From NCBI GenBank assembly GCA_031265955.1, contig JAISBY010000010.1:186001-250000 (forward strand): a DNA stretch of 64,000 bases, given 5' to 3'. Below are positions 50,775 through 60,156 of this stretch, in pieces (position 1 is the first letter of the stretch; every line of letters starts with the position of its first letter). This DNA comes from Mycoplasmataceae bacterium (lineage in GTDB: Bacteria > Bacillota_I > Bacilli_A > Mycoplasmatales > Mycoplasmoidaceae). The notes under the pieces were generated by a model. It had not been told where the DNA came from. It saw nothing but the letters and a program-made list of their open reading frames with translations, and searched no databases. The translations under genes were made by a program, and so were the position numbers.

Positions 50775-51629
50775 TTATTTTGCTTTAAACACAAAAGTGT
50801 TTTTATTAACACAAGATAACATTATTAAACCAAATCTGAATGTGAGTCATTGAATGATTTGAGTAAATTTCGGCATACCCAAGATGATTTTTCCTAAACC
50901 AGTATTAACGCCCCCCCCCGTAAAGTCTGTTGGATTATTAAAAACATGGTAAGTGATAATTGTGAAATCACAAGTTAACCACAAACTAATGCCCAAAAGC
51001 AGAACTCATTTACCTTTGCTTAATGTTTTGGAAGTACAAACACCTCTCCAACCAAAAAAACACAAAGCAAAAGCATACAAAAAAAATCCTACATTCTGCA
51101 AGGTACTAATGTGACTACTTCCTGAATAAAAACTAATATAAATTTCAAATATTATGAATATAAAAAAAACGAAAAGAAAACCGATTCCATAAAATAAATC
51201 TGATTTATTGAAACCTTTGGTTAATAAAATAAAATGAACCGCCTCACAAATTAATCCTAAAGCAACGATAGTTGAAAAATAAAAATCACATTTTGGCGAG
51301 GTCCAGTCATATAGGACTTCGGATATAAAACAAAAAATAATGAACAATGTTGTCAGATAGCTATACTTTTGAGTCTGCACCAATTGTGAATACAAGATCA
51401 TTAGCGTAAATAATAAATATGTTAGGACATCAGGAATCAAGTCGTTATATATTCTTGCAGTAGATTTATCAGTTGAAACATTAGGTCACGAAATATTAAA
51501 AAAACTTTCTAGCATTCTTAAAATAAAGATTAGCATAACTAAACATAAACAAGAAATTAAATAACTATTGTGAATCCATCTTTTATTTAATCGGTTGGTA
51601 TTTTCTTTTAACAAAATATCAAATTTCAT
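50775..51629 (-). CDS. Multi-helix membrane protein with a G9 tract in its coding sequence
   Basis: A 284-residue protein with about seven hydrophobic helices, Phe- and Ile-rich; five TGA tryptophans hide both ends. No family recognised. A G9 tract (50911-50919, C on the plus strand) encodes Thr-Gly-Gly-Gly-Val near residue 237. With nine G the frame is open to TAA at 50775. Eight or ten G would replace the last 45 residues. TATAAT lies 11 nt before the ATG at 51629, a near-leaderless message. Confidence 0.7.
50911..50919 (-). repeat. G9 homopolymer in a membrane protein gene
   Basis: Nine C on the plus strand, the longest C run in the window. In frame at present. Confidence 0.9.
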
Positions 51630-51712
51630 TAACTGTTTTGATTATATTGATATTCTGTTAATAGATATTAATCAAATAGTAAAATAATTTAAATGTTTAT
51701 AATCATCAAATT

Positions 51713-51788
51713 GTACCGTTAGCTCAGTTGGTAGAGCAAATGACTCTTAATCATTGGGTCGTGGGTTCGATCCCCTCACGGTGCACCA
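51713..51788 (+). tRNA. tRNA-Lys (CUU), CCA encoded
   Basis: 76 nt, anticodon CTT in stem AATGA/TCATT, T-arm GTGGGTTCGATCCCCTC, acceptor GTACCGT/ACGGTGC with one G:U pair. TATAAT lies shortly upstream. Reads AAG codons. Confidence 0.94.
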
Positions 51789-51791
51789 TAT

Positions 51792-51822
51792 AAAAGTTAT
51801 CGCCACGAGCGATAACTTTTTA
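51792..51822 (+). terminator. Intrinsic terminator of tRNA-Lys
   Basis: AAAGTTATCGC pairs with GCGATAACTTT around CACGA; T run follows. Confidence 0.9.
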
Positions 51823-51841
51823 ATTGATTAAGCACTAAGGA

Positions 51842-52246
51842 TTACTCTTTTAAATTATTAAGTTTAACAATGTTGTTTAAACGTTCATCTAGTTTGTCAA
51901 AACGAGCCATTACCAATTTTTGAAACTCTCGCATTTCTTTTTGAAACTCTAAAAACCAAGCTGGTGGTCGTGATGGTTCAACAATTGTGTCTTTCATTTC
52001 ATCCATTATGATAACACGTTTGGACGATGGTTTGAAATTTATCCGTCCAACTACTAGTAGTTGTATTTCTCGTTTTGCCTTCAACCATAATTCATTATCA
52101 TAAAAATAAAACATGATTGTATTAGTTCTAGCGTCTAAAATCTCTCTTGCTTCATACTTTTGACAAATACGCTTAATGTCTTTAGTATTTCCCACAAATG
52201 TATTTGTAGACATTATAACAATGATAGATATTTTGCTATTTTTCAT
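51842..52246 (-). CDS. Protein with C-terminal coiled coil
   Basis: A 134-residue protein. The N-terminal 80 residues look like an alpha/beta fold (ISIIVIMSTNTFVG...REILDARTNTIMFYFYDNELW). The tail WFLEFQKEMREFQKLVMARFDKLDERLNNI is a coiled coil akin to 21082-21417. GAGGAA precedes the ATG. Function unknown; related genes in mycoplasmas form repeated families. Confidence 0.7.
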   Translation of the reverse strand: MKNSKISIIVIMSTNTFVGNTKDIKRICQKYEAREILDARTNTIMFYFYDNELWLKAKREIQLLVVGRINFKPSSKRVIIMDEMKDTIVEPSRPPAWFLEFQKEMREFQKLVMARFDKLDERLNNIVKLNNLKE

Positions 52247-52379
52247 TTTATTCCTCTACTATGTAATACAAGCGAAATAAAAAAAATGCTAAATTATTTT
52301 TAAATTTTACATTACCAATCTCATAAAATTTGTTTTCTAATATCCATTTTTATTTAATTAATATAATTGTCAGTAACTT

Positions 52380-53090
52380 ATGCCTCGTAAACATTTAGTT
52401 GCAAGCCAAACCAATAAAAAACAACAATTGCAAGCAAAACTTTGACAAAAGTTAGCTCGCGAAATCAAAGCTGCTGTTAAAGTTGGTGGTACTAACATTG
52501 AAGCTAATCCTAGATTAAAGGCAGCAGTTGATAAGGCATTACAAAACAATTTATCAAGAGATTCAATTGAACGTAATATTAATGGGTCCCATAAAGATAG
52601 CAACGAATTATCAGTTAAAGAATTTGAATGCTATGGTCCTAGTGGCATTCAAATTGTAGTTAGTGCTTTAACCGATAATATCAATCGTACTATCAGTAAT
52701 CTCAACGGTTACTTATCAAAGTTACATGGGCAAATCGCCAAACCTAATAGTGTTAAAATATTCTTTGATAATGTAGGTTATATTGTAATTTATAAGAGCA
52801 ACATTAGTGTTGACAAGATTATGGAGACAACACTTGATTACAATATCATTGACATCATTGAACAAGAAGATGCTATTGAAATTAAAACTAACCCTGGTGA
52901 TTTTTATAAAGTTAAAGATGTATTAACAACTATTGGTGTAAAAATATTTAATAGTGAAATTCGTTTATTACCACAAAATCCAATTGAATCATTAGATTCA
53001 GATACAAAGACTAGATTAGAAAAATTTATTGATTCTTGTGACCAAGATGACGATATTCAATGGGTTGTAACGAATTACGAAGGCGAATAA
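52380..53090 (+). CDS. yebC: YebC/PmpR family regulator or translation factor
   Basis: A 236-residue protein with the YebC order: N-terminal KLWQKLAREIKAAVKVGG, NPRLKAAVDKALQNNLSRDSIERNI, YGPSGIQIVV, and the C-terminal acidic domain. Known members either bind DNA or relieve ribosome stalling at proline tracts. One TGA tryptophan hides the start. TATAAT at 52362-52367 is 12 nt before the ATG. The N-terminus MPRKHLV departs from the usual AGHSKW. Confidence 0.9.
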
Positions 53091-53120
53091 TTATTTTTTC
53101 TATATAATCTTTAGTCAATT

Positions 53121-53318
53121 ATGAGTCGTCGTGATCAAATTAGTGGTAAAGGACCGTTGCGTGGTAACAAACGTAGCCATGCTTTAAATCATTCGCGAAG
53201 AGTATGAAATGTAAATTTACAGACAGTTAATATTAAGACTGGTAAAAATACGTCTAAACGTGTTAAGGTTTCTGCTCGTACTGTTAAAACATTAAAGAAA
53301 CAAAATAAATTGGCTTAA
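53121..53318 (+). CDS. rpmB: 50S ribosomal protein L28
   Basis: A 65-residue bL28 ([34 protein letters not shown]). A TGA tryptophan lies at the usual RxWxxNLQ position. TATAAT at 53103-53108 is 12 nt before the ATG, the same spacing as yebC. Too short and TGA-split to appear in a standard-code ORF list. Confidence 0.94.
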
Positions 53319-53444
53319 TGCTTTCAAAGCAATAAAAACCATTCGTCATTAATTGTGGCAAACTAGAAAGATTAACATCTAAAAATCTTTGGTTGTCTTC
53401 AACGTATGCAAATATTTTTTAACTAATTTGTTTTGCTAAACGAA
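53319..53444. other. Short intergenic stretch between convergent genes
   Basis: 126 bp without an open frame I can support and without a strong terminator; only a short GCTTTcaaAGC pairing near 53321. Confidence 0.35.
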
Positions 53445-53921
53445 TTAAGAAGCTGCAACTGTTCAAAAAGCATCAACTTTTATTTTAGTCCAACTAAAAT
53501 TAGACAAGTTATCAGCCATGTTTATTTCATTGTTAGATGAAGCTCATGCCACGATTGTTTGTTTACCTTCTACTGGAGGAATGCTATCAATAAACATTAA
53601 AGTAGCAACATCGCCTTTAGAACTAGAATTACACATTAAATATAATTTTTGTGCAGTACTAAACAAATAATCATCGGAATGAATTCCGTTAGGCTTTTTA
53701 TCATCTTCTGTAGTAATAATCGTTCTATAATCATGAGATTCAAATTTTGCAAAAGATATAAATCCAAAATGGTCATCGGATTCTATTGATATTAATTCTC
53801 CAAAATCTATAGTTATTGTCTCTATTTTGCTACAGCTGGTTAAATTAGTAGCAAGTACGATACTAGATGTTCCTAGTACACCGACAGTACCGATTGTTTT
53901 GATTAGACTTATTCTTTTCAT
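53445..53921 (-). CDS. Lipoprotein with phase-variable leader (G7)
   Basis: A 158-residue lipoprotein. The signal peptide MKRISLIKTIGTVGVLGTSS...ATNLTSC gives Cys31 as lipid site. The mature part is beta-rich with no repeats and no family I recognise. TGA tryptophans extend it 32 residues beyond the standard-code end. AAGGGGA lies before the ATG at 53921. The leader upstream has an 11-bp terminator and a G7-containing mini-ORF. Signal peptides at 56335 and 57336 are similar, so the three form a family by export signal. Confidence 0.8.
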
Positions 53922-53945
53922 TTTTATCCCCTTAAATAACATAGC

Positions 53946-54058
53946 AAAAACCAGACTCTTACGAATGTAAAAGTCTGGTTTTTAGAGAAGAGATTAAATT
54001 AGCACTTACAGTACTATACCACTTAACCCCCCCTATTTAATTTCATAGAAATATTATA
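53946..54058 (-). promoter_or_regulatory. Phase-variable attenuator: leader ORF with G7 and terminator
   Basis: On the minus strand TATAAT (54058-54053) is followed 6 nt later by ATG at 54046: ATG AAA TTA AAT AGG GGG GGT TAA. With seven G translation stops at 54023. With six G the frame reads VKWYSTVSANLISSLKTRLLHS to a TAA at 53961-53959, inside the loop of the terminator AAAAACCAGAC/GTCTGGTTTTT (53946-53983). A ribosome there would open the hairpin. The lipoprotein ATG follows at 53921. Present state predicted OFF. Confidence 0.7.
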
Positions 54059-54136
54059 GTTAAAATTTAATCTCATATAATACTTATCCGATATGGTGAG
54101 TATGAGCCCATATGTTCATAGTATCGTTAATTTTTT

Positions 54137-54213
54137 CGGGAAGTAGCTTAGCTTGGTAGAGCACCTGGTTTGGGACCAGGGGGTCGCAGGTTCGAATCCT
54201 GTCTTCCCGACCA
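54137..54213 (+). tRNA. tRNA-Pro (UGG), CCA encoded
   Basis: 77 nt, anticodon TGG in stem CCTGG/CCAGG, acceptor CGGGAAG/CTTCCCG. First of three tRNAs; a TATAAT at about 54075 may be the promoter. Confidence 0.95.
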
Positions 54214-54217
54214 TGAC

Positions 54218-54294
54218 GGCAGGGTATCTCAGTTGGTTAGAGAACTCGGCTCATACCCGGGGTGTCGTGAGTTCGACCCTCACCCCTGCTACCA
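54218..54294 (+). tRNA. tRNA-Met (CAU), elongator
   Basis: 77 nt, anticodon CAT in loop CTCATAC. Acceptor GGCAGGG/CCCTGCT with G1:U72 and discriminator A, as in Bacillus elongator Met. This separates it from the Ile2 tRNA next to it, which has the same anticodon bases. Confidence 0.85.
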
Positions 54295-54299
54295 TTATC

Positions 54300-54376
54300 G
54301 GAGCTTTAGCTCAATTGGTTAGAGCCCCCGACTCATAATCGGTTGGTTATAGGTTCGAGTCCTATAAGCTCCACCA
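54300..54376 (+). tRNA. tRNA-Ile2 (CAU, lysidine type)
   Basis: 77 nt, anticodon CAT in loop CTCATAA, with GGAGCTTTAGCTCA and TATAGGTTCGAGTCCTATA arms close to the Bacillus AUA-reading isoleucine tRNA. C34 should be converted to lysidine by TilS. Assigned by similarity of acceptor and arms, so less certain than the others. Confidence 0.8.
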
Positions 54377-54422
54377 TGTGCTGTGAGTTTCAAAATTGTT
54401 ACTTGCTGCTAATGTATTAATT

Positions 54423-54449
54423 AAAAAACACCTATTGAGGTGTTTTTTA
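54423..54449. terminator. Bidirectional intrinsic terminator
   Basis: AAAAAACACCT pairs with AGGTGTTTTTT around ATTG. Serves the tRNA cluster from the left and the lipoprotein from the right. Confidence 0.9.
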
Positions 54450-54466
54450 ATTAATATTCTTTGAGT

Positions 54467-56335
54467 TTAAATAATGATTTGATCAATGATTTGTATTAAT
54501 CATATTTTAGCATCTTCTGAACAATACGAAGATTGCGCATATGTCATCAATTGGGTTTTAATAGCGGTATTAAACAATGTCTTGCTTGCTCCGTCTTTTC
54601 CATCGGCATTTATAACATACATAGAATATTCCTCTTGCGAATCTTTTAATGTTGATAAAGTTAATGAAACATCTGCTGTGGCAGGTGTATCTTTTGTAAC
54701 AGATGTTCCGTTGTACGAATATGTACAATCACTATCTGGATATTTTGAGAAAATACTTGAAGAATCTGCTTTGTTACTAAAGAAAAAAAGTGAATTTGTA
54801 GTTACTACACCAGCGGCGGTAGCTATTGGAACTGTGCTACATAATTTGGAAGAAAACAAAGTGTGTATGCCAGAAAAATTTTGCGTGGAACTTGCAACGG
54901 TAGAATTAAATTTACAAAAAATAACTTTAGCATTTTCGCTATTAATTGTAAAAATGCCTGCAACATTTAATGCTGAATTATTTTCGGTATAGTTAAAGTC
55001 TAAACCATAAGCTTTATCATAATCCGAGTTATTATCTGAATGAATGGTGAAATTTCCGTTAATTCCAAAATCGCCTCCTAATCCTTGATAAAATCTGACG
55101 CCTGCAGCATAGTTCAAAGTGGAATTAACATCAAATATGCCATTAATAGTAGTACTAGATTGAACATCTGTGCTATAAACAAGACAACCTACAGCATTTC
55201 AAACAGCGTTTACTAGAAAGGTACCATTGATTAGTAAATTTGATTCTAAATTACTATTAAAGTAAATTGCACAAGCCTCAGGTTCCGTTGGTAAACCACC
55301 AGGGTTAGCGGTATTTGATTTAACTTTAGCAAATCCGTCTATTTCTATATATGCACCATTATATATACCCTTATTAAACCGATAGCCATAGCCATAAAAT
55401 CCAGCGTTAACATCGAAAGTTCCTTTTGTAGTAATTCTTGATGATTCCAAAACTTCTTCTTGGAAATAAACACCGATCCCGATTGTAAAAGAATTAATTT
55501 CGAATGTTCCATTGATGTTAACAATACTATTGACATCGTTATAAAAGAAAACACCAATTATCGTATTGTCTTGACTTATTGATTGTGAACTAGTATTTAA
55601 AACAAAATTACCGTTAATGGTTTGTTTTGACTTTTGTATAGTAGTGGGAAAATCAACACCAATAGCTTTCATAACTCCGCTGATTAGAAATGAACCATTG
55701 ACTATGGTATTTCCTCTGCATACTTCATTGTAATAAACACCATATCCATTTTGAGCATCAATGTTAAATGTACCATTGATTTCCTGAATAGAGTTAACAT
55801 CGGTTCCGTCTATGAAAATACCATAAGCGTCGTCGTTTGTATATAGTTCTGCATGAACAGTAGCATCAATACTCATTGTTTTTGAATATCTCGCCGCTAC
55901 GCTTGATGCTGGTTTTTTGGCAGAACCAACAATTACGCCTCAAACATCGCCAGTCACTTTGCTTTCTGCTGAACCTAATGAAATTTTTGCATTATTGACT
56001 GCACGTAATTTCATTTCTTGATCAAAATTAAGCAAAATTCCAAAATTAATTGTTTCAGAAATTTCAAATGTTTTCGCATTCTTATTATCAGCTGCATATG
56101 CTTGTAAATCCAATAACTTAGTTTGCGTAACAAGAGTACTATCGCTATATCTAGTATAAATAGAACTACCTTCTGTAATTAAATATTTTGAATCAATCTT
56201 GCTATCAATTACTGCTACTACATCATCATTTGGATTATCATTACTACAACTAGTAGCACTAATGATTGTTCCTACACTCGCCACTCCAAGTACGCCGACG
56301 GTGCTAATAATTTTTGATGCCTTAATTTTTTCCAT
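54467..56335 (-). CDS. Large repeat lipoprotein, beta-helix-like
   Basis: A 622-residue lipoprotein, intact only with five or more TGA tryptophans. The signal peptide ends IISATSC (Cys30). The mature chain holds roughly ten repeats of 40-46 residues with the core I-N-G-x-F-x-(I/V)-N...(I/Y)-G-(V/Y)-x-F (e.g. INGTFNIDAQNGYGVYY, INGTFEINSFTIGIGVYF). This suits a right-handed parallel beta-helix, as in surface adhesins. It is preceded by a leader with (AC)14 and a terminator. Confidence 0.83.
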
Positions 56336-56379
56336 TTTTTATAATCCCTTTAACTTTTAATTTATTTATGAACGACAAT

Positions 56380-56506
<127 letters not shown>

Positions 56507-56647
56507 GCGAATTAAGAATCGATGCTGTGATCTTTAATGCTTATTTTGCAAGAAATTCATTCAATATAAGTAAAAACATTATGTCAACGATGGATAAAAC
56601 TGGAATTGAATGTGTTAATTAATGATGTTTCAGTAGCTAAATTAACA
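56507..56647. other. Intergenic stretch upstream of the lipoprotein promoter
   Basis: About 140 bp, AT-rich; no gene, repeat or structure that I can support. It should hold the -35 region of the lipoprotein leader promoter. Confidence 0.35.
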
Positions 56648-56675
56648 AAAATCAACGCTTTTAACGTTGATTTTT
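56648..56675 (-). terminator. Intrinsic terminator after tRNA-Arg
   Basis: AAAAATCAACG pairs with CGTTGATTTTT around a short loop. Symmetric, so it works on either strand. Confidence 0.88.
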
Positions 56676-56679
56676 GATT

Positions 56680-56756
56680 TGGCGCGCCCAGTAGGAGTTG
56701 AACCCGCAACCTTCTGGTCCGTAGCCAGACGCTCTATCCAATTGAGCTATGGGCGC
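56680..56756 (-). tRNA. tRNA-Arg (ACG), CCA encoded
   Basis: 77 nt, anticodon ACG in stem TCTGG/CCAGA, acceptor GCGCCCA/TGGGCGC. A34 is normally deaminated to inosine. Confidence 0.95.
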
Positions 56757-56761
56757 ATTAA

Positions 56762-56836
56762 TGGAGGTGCGGATCAGATTCGAACTGATGAATACGAAGG
56801 TTGCAGCTTCGGACCTTACCACTTGGCTACCGCACC
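56762..56836 (-). tRNA. tRNA-Cys (GCA), CCA encoded
   Basis: 75 nt, anticodon GCA in stem CGAAG/CTTCG, discriminator U73 as in cysteine tRNAs. Upstream neighbour of tRNA-Arg. Confidence 0.95.
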
Positions 56837-56928
56837 GTAATGATTAGAAATTATATATTTACATTTCGCGAATGAAATATTATTAATTTTTTCATTTTAT
56901 AAATTAAGAACGATTATACTTTTAACAC

Positions 56929-57014
56929 GCTCGAGTGGCGGAACGGCAAACGTAGTAGACTCAAAATCTACCGAGGGCAACCTCTTAAGGGTTCAAGTCC
57001 CTTCTCGAGCACCA
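56929..57014 (+). tRNA. tRNA-Leu (CAA), CCA encoded
   Basis: 86 nt with long variable arm, anticodon CAA in stem GTAGA/TCTAC. TATACT at 56915-56920 lies 8 nt upstream. Confidence 0.95.
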
Positions 57015-57017
57015 TGT

Positions 57018-57051
57018 AAATAGCAACTTGTTAGAATAAGTTGCTATTTTA
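57018..57051 (+). terminator. Intrinsic terminator
   Basis: TAGCAACTT pairs with AAGTTGCTA around GTTAGAAT; TTTTATTT follows. Confidence 0.9.
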
Positions 57052-57073
57052 TTTATAATGGTTGTTAATTGTA

Positions 57074-57158
57074 GCACTCGTGGCGGAACTGGCAGACGCG
57101 CTAGACTTAGGATCTAGTTCTTAATAGAGTGGGGGTTCAAGTCCCTTCGGGTGCACCA
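57074..57158 (+). tRNA. tRNA-Leu (UAG), CCA encoded
   Basis: 85 nt, anticodon TAG in stem CTAGA/TCTAG, acceptor GCACTCG/CGGGTGC. Its 5' half is nearly the same as tRNA-Leu(GAG) at 41816-41900. Confidence 0.95.
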
Positions 57159-57161
57159 AAT

Positions 57162-57193
57162 AACTTAGGTAAGCGATATACCTAAGTTTTTTA
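57162..57193 (+). terminator. Intrinsic terminator
   Basis: AACTTAGGT pairs with ACCTAAGTT; T run follows. The T run merges into the -10 box of the next leader. Confidence 0.88.
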
Positions 57194-57306
57194 TATAATC
57201 TTCTCATGCAATCAAATAGGGGGGGGGATTAAGTGTAACGCTGTAGGCGCTCATTTTATTCTCTTTCTAGAAACAAGATCATTACATTTGTAGGGTCTTG
57301 TTTTTT
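57194..57306 (+). promoter_or_regulatory. Phase-variable attenuator: leader ORF with G9 and terminator
   Basis: TATAAT (57194-57199), 6 nt, ATG at 57206: ATG CAA TCA AAT AGG GGG GGG GAT TAA. With nine G it stops at 57232. With eight G it reads IKCNAVGAHFILFLETRSLHL to TAG 57291-57293, in the loop of terminator AAACAAGA/TCTTGTTT (57271-57303, then TTT). Promoter spacing, NRGG start, G tract, peptide and stop-in-loop all match the leader at 54058-53946. The lipoprotein ATG follows at 57336. Present state predicted OFF. Confidence 0.72.
57219..57227 (+). repeat. G9 homopolymer in the leader ORF
   Basis: Nine G, starting four codons after the leader ATG; the matching tract in the other leader is G7 (54027-54033). 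Confidence 0.92.
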
Positions 57307-57335
57307 GCTATTTACATTAATTCAAAGGAAATAAA

Positions 57336-58037
57336 ATGAAAAAATTAAAATTAATAGGTGTTACCAGCGCCATCGTAATTCTAGGGGTTACAGGCATAGG
57401 GATTTCAGCAACTTTAACTAGTTGTAGCGAAAAGCCTAATCTTACAATTAATACTTATGCAGATTTTGAAAAATATTTTGCGAGTGCAAATCATCACGAT
57501 GAATTCAACGACCCTGTGACATTCACTAGAGGTGATAGTCAAAGTGATCAATTAATTGAATATTTTATTACTGAAAAAAGACTTACACCTAACAATATCT
57601 TATATTCTCAGTTGTACAAATCTGTAGAATTTCTTGACAGTTATCAACATTCTCCTATGAACTTGAAAATTGAAATGAACGGCAATCGAATTTCAATAAA
57701 AACAACTAGTAATTTTGAAATTAGGGCAATCAATCAAGATGTAGATTTTCAATATATAAAAAGTTACAAGGGTTTCACTAGCGAATACGAACTTTCAACA
57801 AACGGTTATTATTTTTCTCAAAAAGGTAAGCAGGAAGTAGACGGTGAAGTAATGAATATAAATGGCAGTTATACTTTGCCTTTAAGCGATGCAAAATTAG
57901 CGATATATAACACTAGTGACAACATGTTTTTCTTAGACATTTATAACAAGAATGATGATACTAATTGTGGCTATTTACCAAATTTATCTTTTGGTCCAAC
58001 TGGATGATACAAAGATGTTGTTATTACTCCCTCTTAA
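57336..58037 (+). CDS. Lipoprotein with phase-variable leader (G9)
   Basis: A 233-residue lipoprotein. Signal MKKLKLIGVTSAIVILGVTG...ATLTSC makes Cys31 the lipid site; the segment ATLTSCSE resembles ATNLTSCSK of the lipoprotein at 53921. The mature part is polar and beta-rich with no repeats I can define and no family I recognise. One TGA tryptophan near the end extends it by 10 residues. AAAGGAAA precedes the ATG, 30 nt after the leader terminator. Confidence 0.8.
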
Positions 58038-58059
58038 AACCAAACTATTTTTTTAATAT

Positions 58060-60144
58060 CTAATTAAAAAGAATATCTGCATATGTTGGGAAAGGCCAAA
58101 GATTTTTAGGCATTATTCTTTCTAGTTCATCACAATAATAACGAATAGTTTCCATTGTTTTAAAAACGTTCTTCCGATAGGCAGTAGCTTTTTGTGCTCA
58201 ACCACTAATATTTCTTAAGTTAGCTAACGATTTTAACAATTCATCCCTAGAACGATAAATTTGTTTGATTAAAGTTGAAATATTTTTTAATAAATTTAGT
58301 TCACTACTTGAATCAATTTTTAAGTTTTTCTTTACAAGACATGTTTTTGCTAAATGTTTTTCAAAATTAATAGCTGTAGGTAAAATTTCACGATTAAGTA
58401 TATCAAGCATAGTCAAAGATTCAATCTTGATTGTTTTGCAATATTCTTCTAATAGGATGGTTTGACGAGCATTTACTTCAGCTTCGCTATAAACTCCTTG
58501 TCTTTTAAAGAGTTCAATATTTTTAGATGAGTTATATAAAACCAAAGCCTCTGGAACAGTTTTTAAATTTAATAGTCCTCTTGCTTGCGCTTCTTTTTCT
58601 CAAGCCTCTGAGTAGCCATTCCCATTAAATAAAATGCGACGATGTTTTTTAAATAATTCAGCAATCTTATCTTTGATAGCTTTTTCTTTATTAGAAGCTT
58701 TTTCTAATTCATCGCAAACTTGTGATAACACATCTGCAAATGCAGTATTAATCATAATGTTAACACATGATAAATTCATTGAACTACCAGGCATACGAAA
58801 TTCAAATTTGTTACCGGTGAATGCAAATGGAGAAGTACGATTGCGATCGGAAGTGTCGCTAGTGAAGTTCGCAACGAATTTAACACCGTGTGTGGTGATT
58901 TTTTGTTCTTTATGGTAATAAACTTTAGCGTCGGCGATGGATTCCAAAATTTCGGTAATTTGATCACCAAGAAACATTGTCACTATTGCCGGCGGGGCTT
59001 CATTGCCTCCAAGGCGATGTTCATTACCGGCAGTAGCTACACTAATTCGCATTAAATCTTGGTGTTTATCAACGGCAGACATTAAACAAGTTACATATAG
59101 TAGAAATAAATAATTGCTTTCAGGGTTATCACCTGGATCAAACATGTTACCAACACCATCAACAGATACTGATCAATTATTATGTTTGCCACTGCCATTC
59201 ATATTGGCAAATGGTTTTTCATGAAGTAGACAAACAAGATTATGTTTTTCAGCTGTTTTTTTCATAATCTCCATTGTTAATTGATTATGATCAATACCTA
59301 CGGATACTCTTTCAAAAACAGGTGCTAATTCATGCTGACAAGGTGCAACTTCGTTATGTCTTGTTTTGGCAGGAATACCTAATCTCCAAAGTTCATGATC
59401 TAAATCAATCATGAAGTTCATGACTTGTGTTTTAATTTGCCCGTAGTAATGATCTTCTAGTTCCTGACTTTTTGGGCTTCTCGCTCCAAATAATGTACGA
59501 CCAGTCAATTTAAGATCTAAGCGTTTGTCAAAAACACTTTTATTTATTAAGAAATATTCTTGTTCAGCTCCAACTGTAACTCTGGCATGGTTAGCACAAT
59601 GACCAAATAGATTGACAAATCTTAAAGTTTGTTTTTTAAGCGCAGTGGAAGAACGGTGTAATGGGGTTTTTTTATCAAGGACATGTCCTTGATAAGACAT
59701 AAAAATAGTGGGAATGTATAAAGTTTGATTACGTACAAAGGCATGACTGCTAGCATCTCACGCTGTATAACCTCTTGCCTCAAAAGTACTACGTAAACCA
59801 CCGGACGGGAAAGAGGAGCCGTCAGTTTCGCCTTTAATCAATTGCTTACCAGAAAAATCCATAATGATTGTTCCGTCATTTTGCGGAAGGATAAAACTGT
59901 CATGCTTTTCAGCTGATACTCCATTCATTGGTTGAAATCAATGCGTATAGTGAGTGGCGCCTTTTTCTAATGCTCACTCTTTCATTGCTTTAGCAATTTT
60001 GTTGGCGATATCAATATTTAAAATTTCTTTCTGATCGTCTTTTAGAGATTTCTTAAATTGCTCATATGTCGCAGCAGGAATTCTTTTTTTTAGTTCGGTA
60101 TCGCTAAATACTAATTCACCATAAATTTTTGGAATGGATAACAT
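58060..60144 (-). CDS. glnA: Glutamine synthetase type III
   Basis: A 694-residue enzyme of the large GlnN/GSIII class (about 700). Segments: [24 protein letters not shown] near 90-115, [12 protein letters not shown] (Glu metal ligands), [48 protein letters not shown] and FEFRMPGSS. Seven TGA tryptophans split it under the standard code. AAGGAG lies 8 bases before the ATG. It makes glutamine, the nitrogen donor used by CarA. The leader carries a terminator overlapped by a small ORF. Confidence 0.94.
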
Positions 60145-60156
60145 GTTCTCTCCTTC

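Noticed and set aside
54486-54992. 168-residue plus-strand open frame
   Set aside because: It is antisense to the repeat lipoprotein at 54467-56335, which has a signal peptide, repeats and code-4 continuity. The antisense frame has no motif or ribosome site.
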